A stretch of 9,404 nt of DNA from NCBI GenBank assembly GCA_035293245.1, contig DATDOO010000141.1, positions 1 to 9,404 on the forward strand, read 5' to 3'. The DNA is from DATDOO01 sp035293245 (GTDB lineage: Bacteria > Pseudomonadota > Gammaproteobacteria > Methylococcales > Methylococcaceae). Position numbers and translations under genes: made by a program. The notes under the pieces were generated by a model. It ran no database searches. It was not told where the DNA came from and was given only the letters and a program-made list of their open reading frames with translations. This document shows positions 8,315 through 9,404 of this stretch, one piece after another (within the stretch, counting starts at the first letter, position 1; each line of letters starts with the position of its first letter).

Positions 8315-8330
8315 GCGTCGCCCGCGACGC
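8315..8330. terminator. Hairpin between convergent glgP and hslU
   Basis: GCGTCG (8315-8320), loop CCCG and CGACGC (8325-8330) form a perfect six-base stem directly after the glgP stop. It occupies most of the 21-base gap to the hslU stop. No T run follows on either strand, so it is not a classical intrinsic terminator. Its position suggests it may slow or end transcription from both sides, or protect 3' ends. Confidence 0.35.
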
Positions 8331-8335
8331 GCCGG

Positions 8336-9404
8336 TCAAAGAATGTAGCGGCTCAGATCCTCGTCCCGCGCCAGTTCGCCCAAGTGGGCGTTGACGTACT
8401 CGGCGTCGATGGCGACGGTCTTGCCGGCGTTGTCGGGGGCATCGAAGGAGATGGTCTCCAGGAGACGCTCCAGCACCGTGTGCAGGCGGCGGGCGCCGAT
8501 GTTCTCGGTACGCTCGTTCACCTCCCAACTGATTTCGGCGATACGGGCGATGCTGTCCTCGCTGAAGACCAGTTCCACGCCCTCGGTGGCCAAGAGCGCC
8601 TGGTACTGCTCGGTCAGGGAAGCGCTGGGCTCGGTGAGGATGCGCACGAAGTCCTCCGCCGTGAGCGCGTCCAGCTCGACGCGGATGGGAAAGCGGCCCT
8701 GCAACTCGGGAATCAGGTCCGACGGCTTGGTGAGGTGAAAGGCGCCTGAAGCGATGAACAGGATGTGGTCGGTCTTGATCATGCCGTGCTTGGTACTGAC
8801 CGTGGAGCCCTCCACCAGGGGCAGCAGGTCGCGCTGCACGCCCTCGCGCGACACGTCCGCGCCGCCGTAGTCGGAGCGCTTGCAGATCTTGTCGATCTCG
8901 TCGATGAAGACAATGCCGTGCTGCTCGGCGGCCTCGACGGCACGCAGCTTGGTTTCCTCCTCGTTGATGAGGTTGGCGGCTTCTTCCTCGACCAGCGCCT
9001 TGAGCGCGTCCTTCACGCGCATCTTGCGGTTCCGGGTGCGGCCGGTATTCATGTTCTGAAACAGGCCCTGCAACTGGCGCGACATTTCCTCCATCCCCGG
9101 CGGGGCCATGATTTCCACCCCCACCGACGGCGCTTGCACGTCGATGTCGATTTCCTTGTCGTCCAGGTCGCCGGCGCGCAACTTCTTGCGGAATTTCTGC
9201 CGGGTGGGCGATTCCGCTTCTTCGTCGGCCAGGGACTCGGCGCGCGGCAGCAGGGCATCCAGCACCCGGTTCTCGGCGATTTCCTCGGCGCGCACCTTGA
9301 CCTTTTCCATCTCCGCCTGGCGGGTCTGCTTCACGGCCACGTCCACCAGGTCGCGGACGATGGATTCCACGTCGCGGCCCACGTAGCCCACTTCGGTGAA
9401 CTTG
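8336..9404 (-). CDS. hslU: ATP-dependent protease ATPase subunit HslU, 5' end beyond the window
   Basis: HslU is the hexameric AAA+ unfoldase that feeds substrates to the HslV peptidase in the cytosol. 355 residues are visible, starting Lys-Phe-Thr-Glu-Val-Gly-Tyr-Val-Gly, which lies shortly after the Walker A loop. The N-terminal domain and Walker A are therefore outside the window, and about 80 residues are probably missing relative to the usual length near 440. The intermediate (I) domain covers about 55-130 of the fragment. Walker B reads VFIDEIDKI (165-173). FIASGAFHL and the ELQGRFPIRVEL segment with a likely arginine finger follow (about 216-244). The sensor-2 region is ENIGARRLHTVLERL (300-314). 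The C-terminus ends DEDLSRYIL, the typical HslU tail that docks into HslV. GTG at 9391 is an internal valine, not the start. By the usual gene order hslV should lie just right of the window. Confidence 0.97.
   Translation of the reverse strand, partial: KFTEVGYVGRDVESIVRDLVDVAVKQTRQAEMEKVKVRAEEIAENRVLDALLPRAESLADEEAESPTRQKFRKKLRAGDLDDKEIDIDVQAPSVGVEIMAPPGMEEMSRQLQGLFQNMNTGRTRNRKMRVKDALKALVEEEAANLINEEETKLRAVEAAEQHGIVFIDEIDKICKRSDYGGADVSREGVQRDLLPLVEGSTVSTKHGMIKTDHILFIASGAFHLTKPSDLIPELQGRFPIRVELDALTAEDFVRILTEPSASLTEQYQALLATEGVELVFSEDSIARIAEISWEVNERTENIGARRLHTVLERLLETISFDAPDNAGKTVAIDAEYVNAHLGELARDEDLSRYIL

Overview
The window looks like chromosomal DNA from a high-GC proteobacterium, most likely a gammaproteobacterium. 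The evidence is GC-rich codon usage throughout and typical proteobacterial forms of HslU, GlgP, CorA and YigZ. I cannot name the species. Genes are closely packed on both strands. No tRNA, rRNA, CRISPR array, insertion sequence or transposase is visible.

Left edge (1-998): the 3' part of a jetD-like gene, the nuclease/topoisomerase-like subunit of the Wadjet anti-plasmid system. It runs off the left edge, so jetA, jetB and jetC, if present, lie outside the window. It ends 18 bases from a convergent two-gene unit (1017-1879, minus strand). That unit holds a small coiled-coil DUF4404 protein and a YigZ/IMPACT protein, which overlap by four bases and give yigZ a TTG start. Divergent from it, 1966-3340 encodes a DUF4202 protein and a VIT1/CCC1-type iron/manganese transporter, whose ribosome binding site lies inside the end of the DUF4202 gene.

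Centre (3352-5422): a spermidine-synthase-like methyltransferase-fold protein (minus strand) is divergent from corA, a magnesium/cobalt channel (plus strand). The 196-base gap between them holds a palindromic consensus -10 element (ATTATAAT) and a nested set of GCCGCAT/ATGCGGC inverted repeats that would lie in the corA leader.

Right part (5423-9404): a 390-base non-coding gap carries an inverted pair of perfect DnaA boxes, two near-matches and an AT-rich stretch. glgP (glycogen phosphorylase) follows. It is convergent with hslU, the ATPase of the HslUV protease, whose 5' end runs off the right edge.

The genes do not form one pathway. They appear to be independent short transcription units: plasmid defence, a YigZ/DUF4404 pair, metal transport (VIT1 and CorA), glycogen breakdown and protein quality control. 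I see no convincing new multi-gene system. The points most worth checking are the Wadjet locus to the left, the DnaA-box cluster downstream of corA, the structured corA leader and the DUF4202-VIT1 pair.
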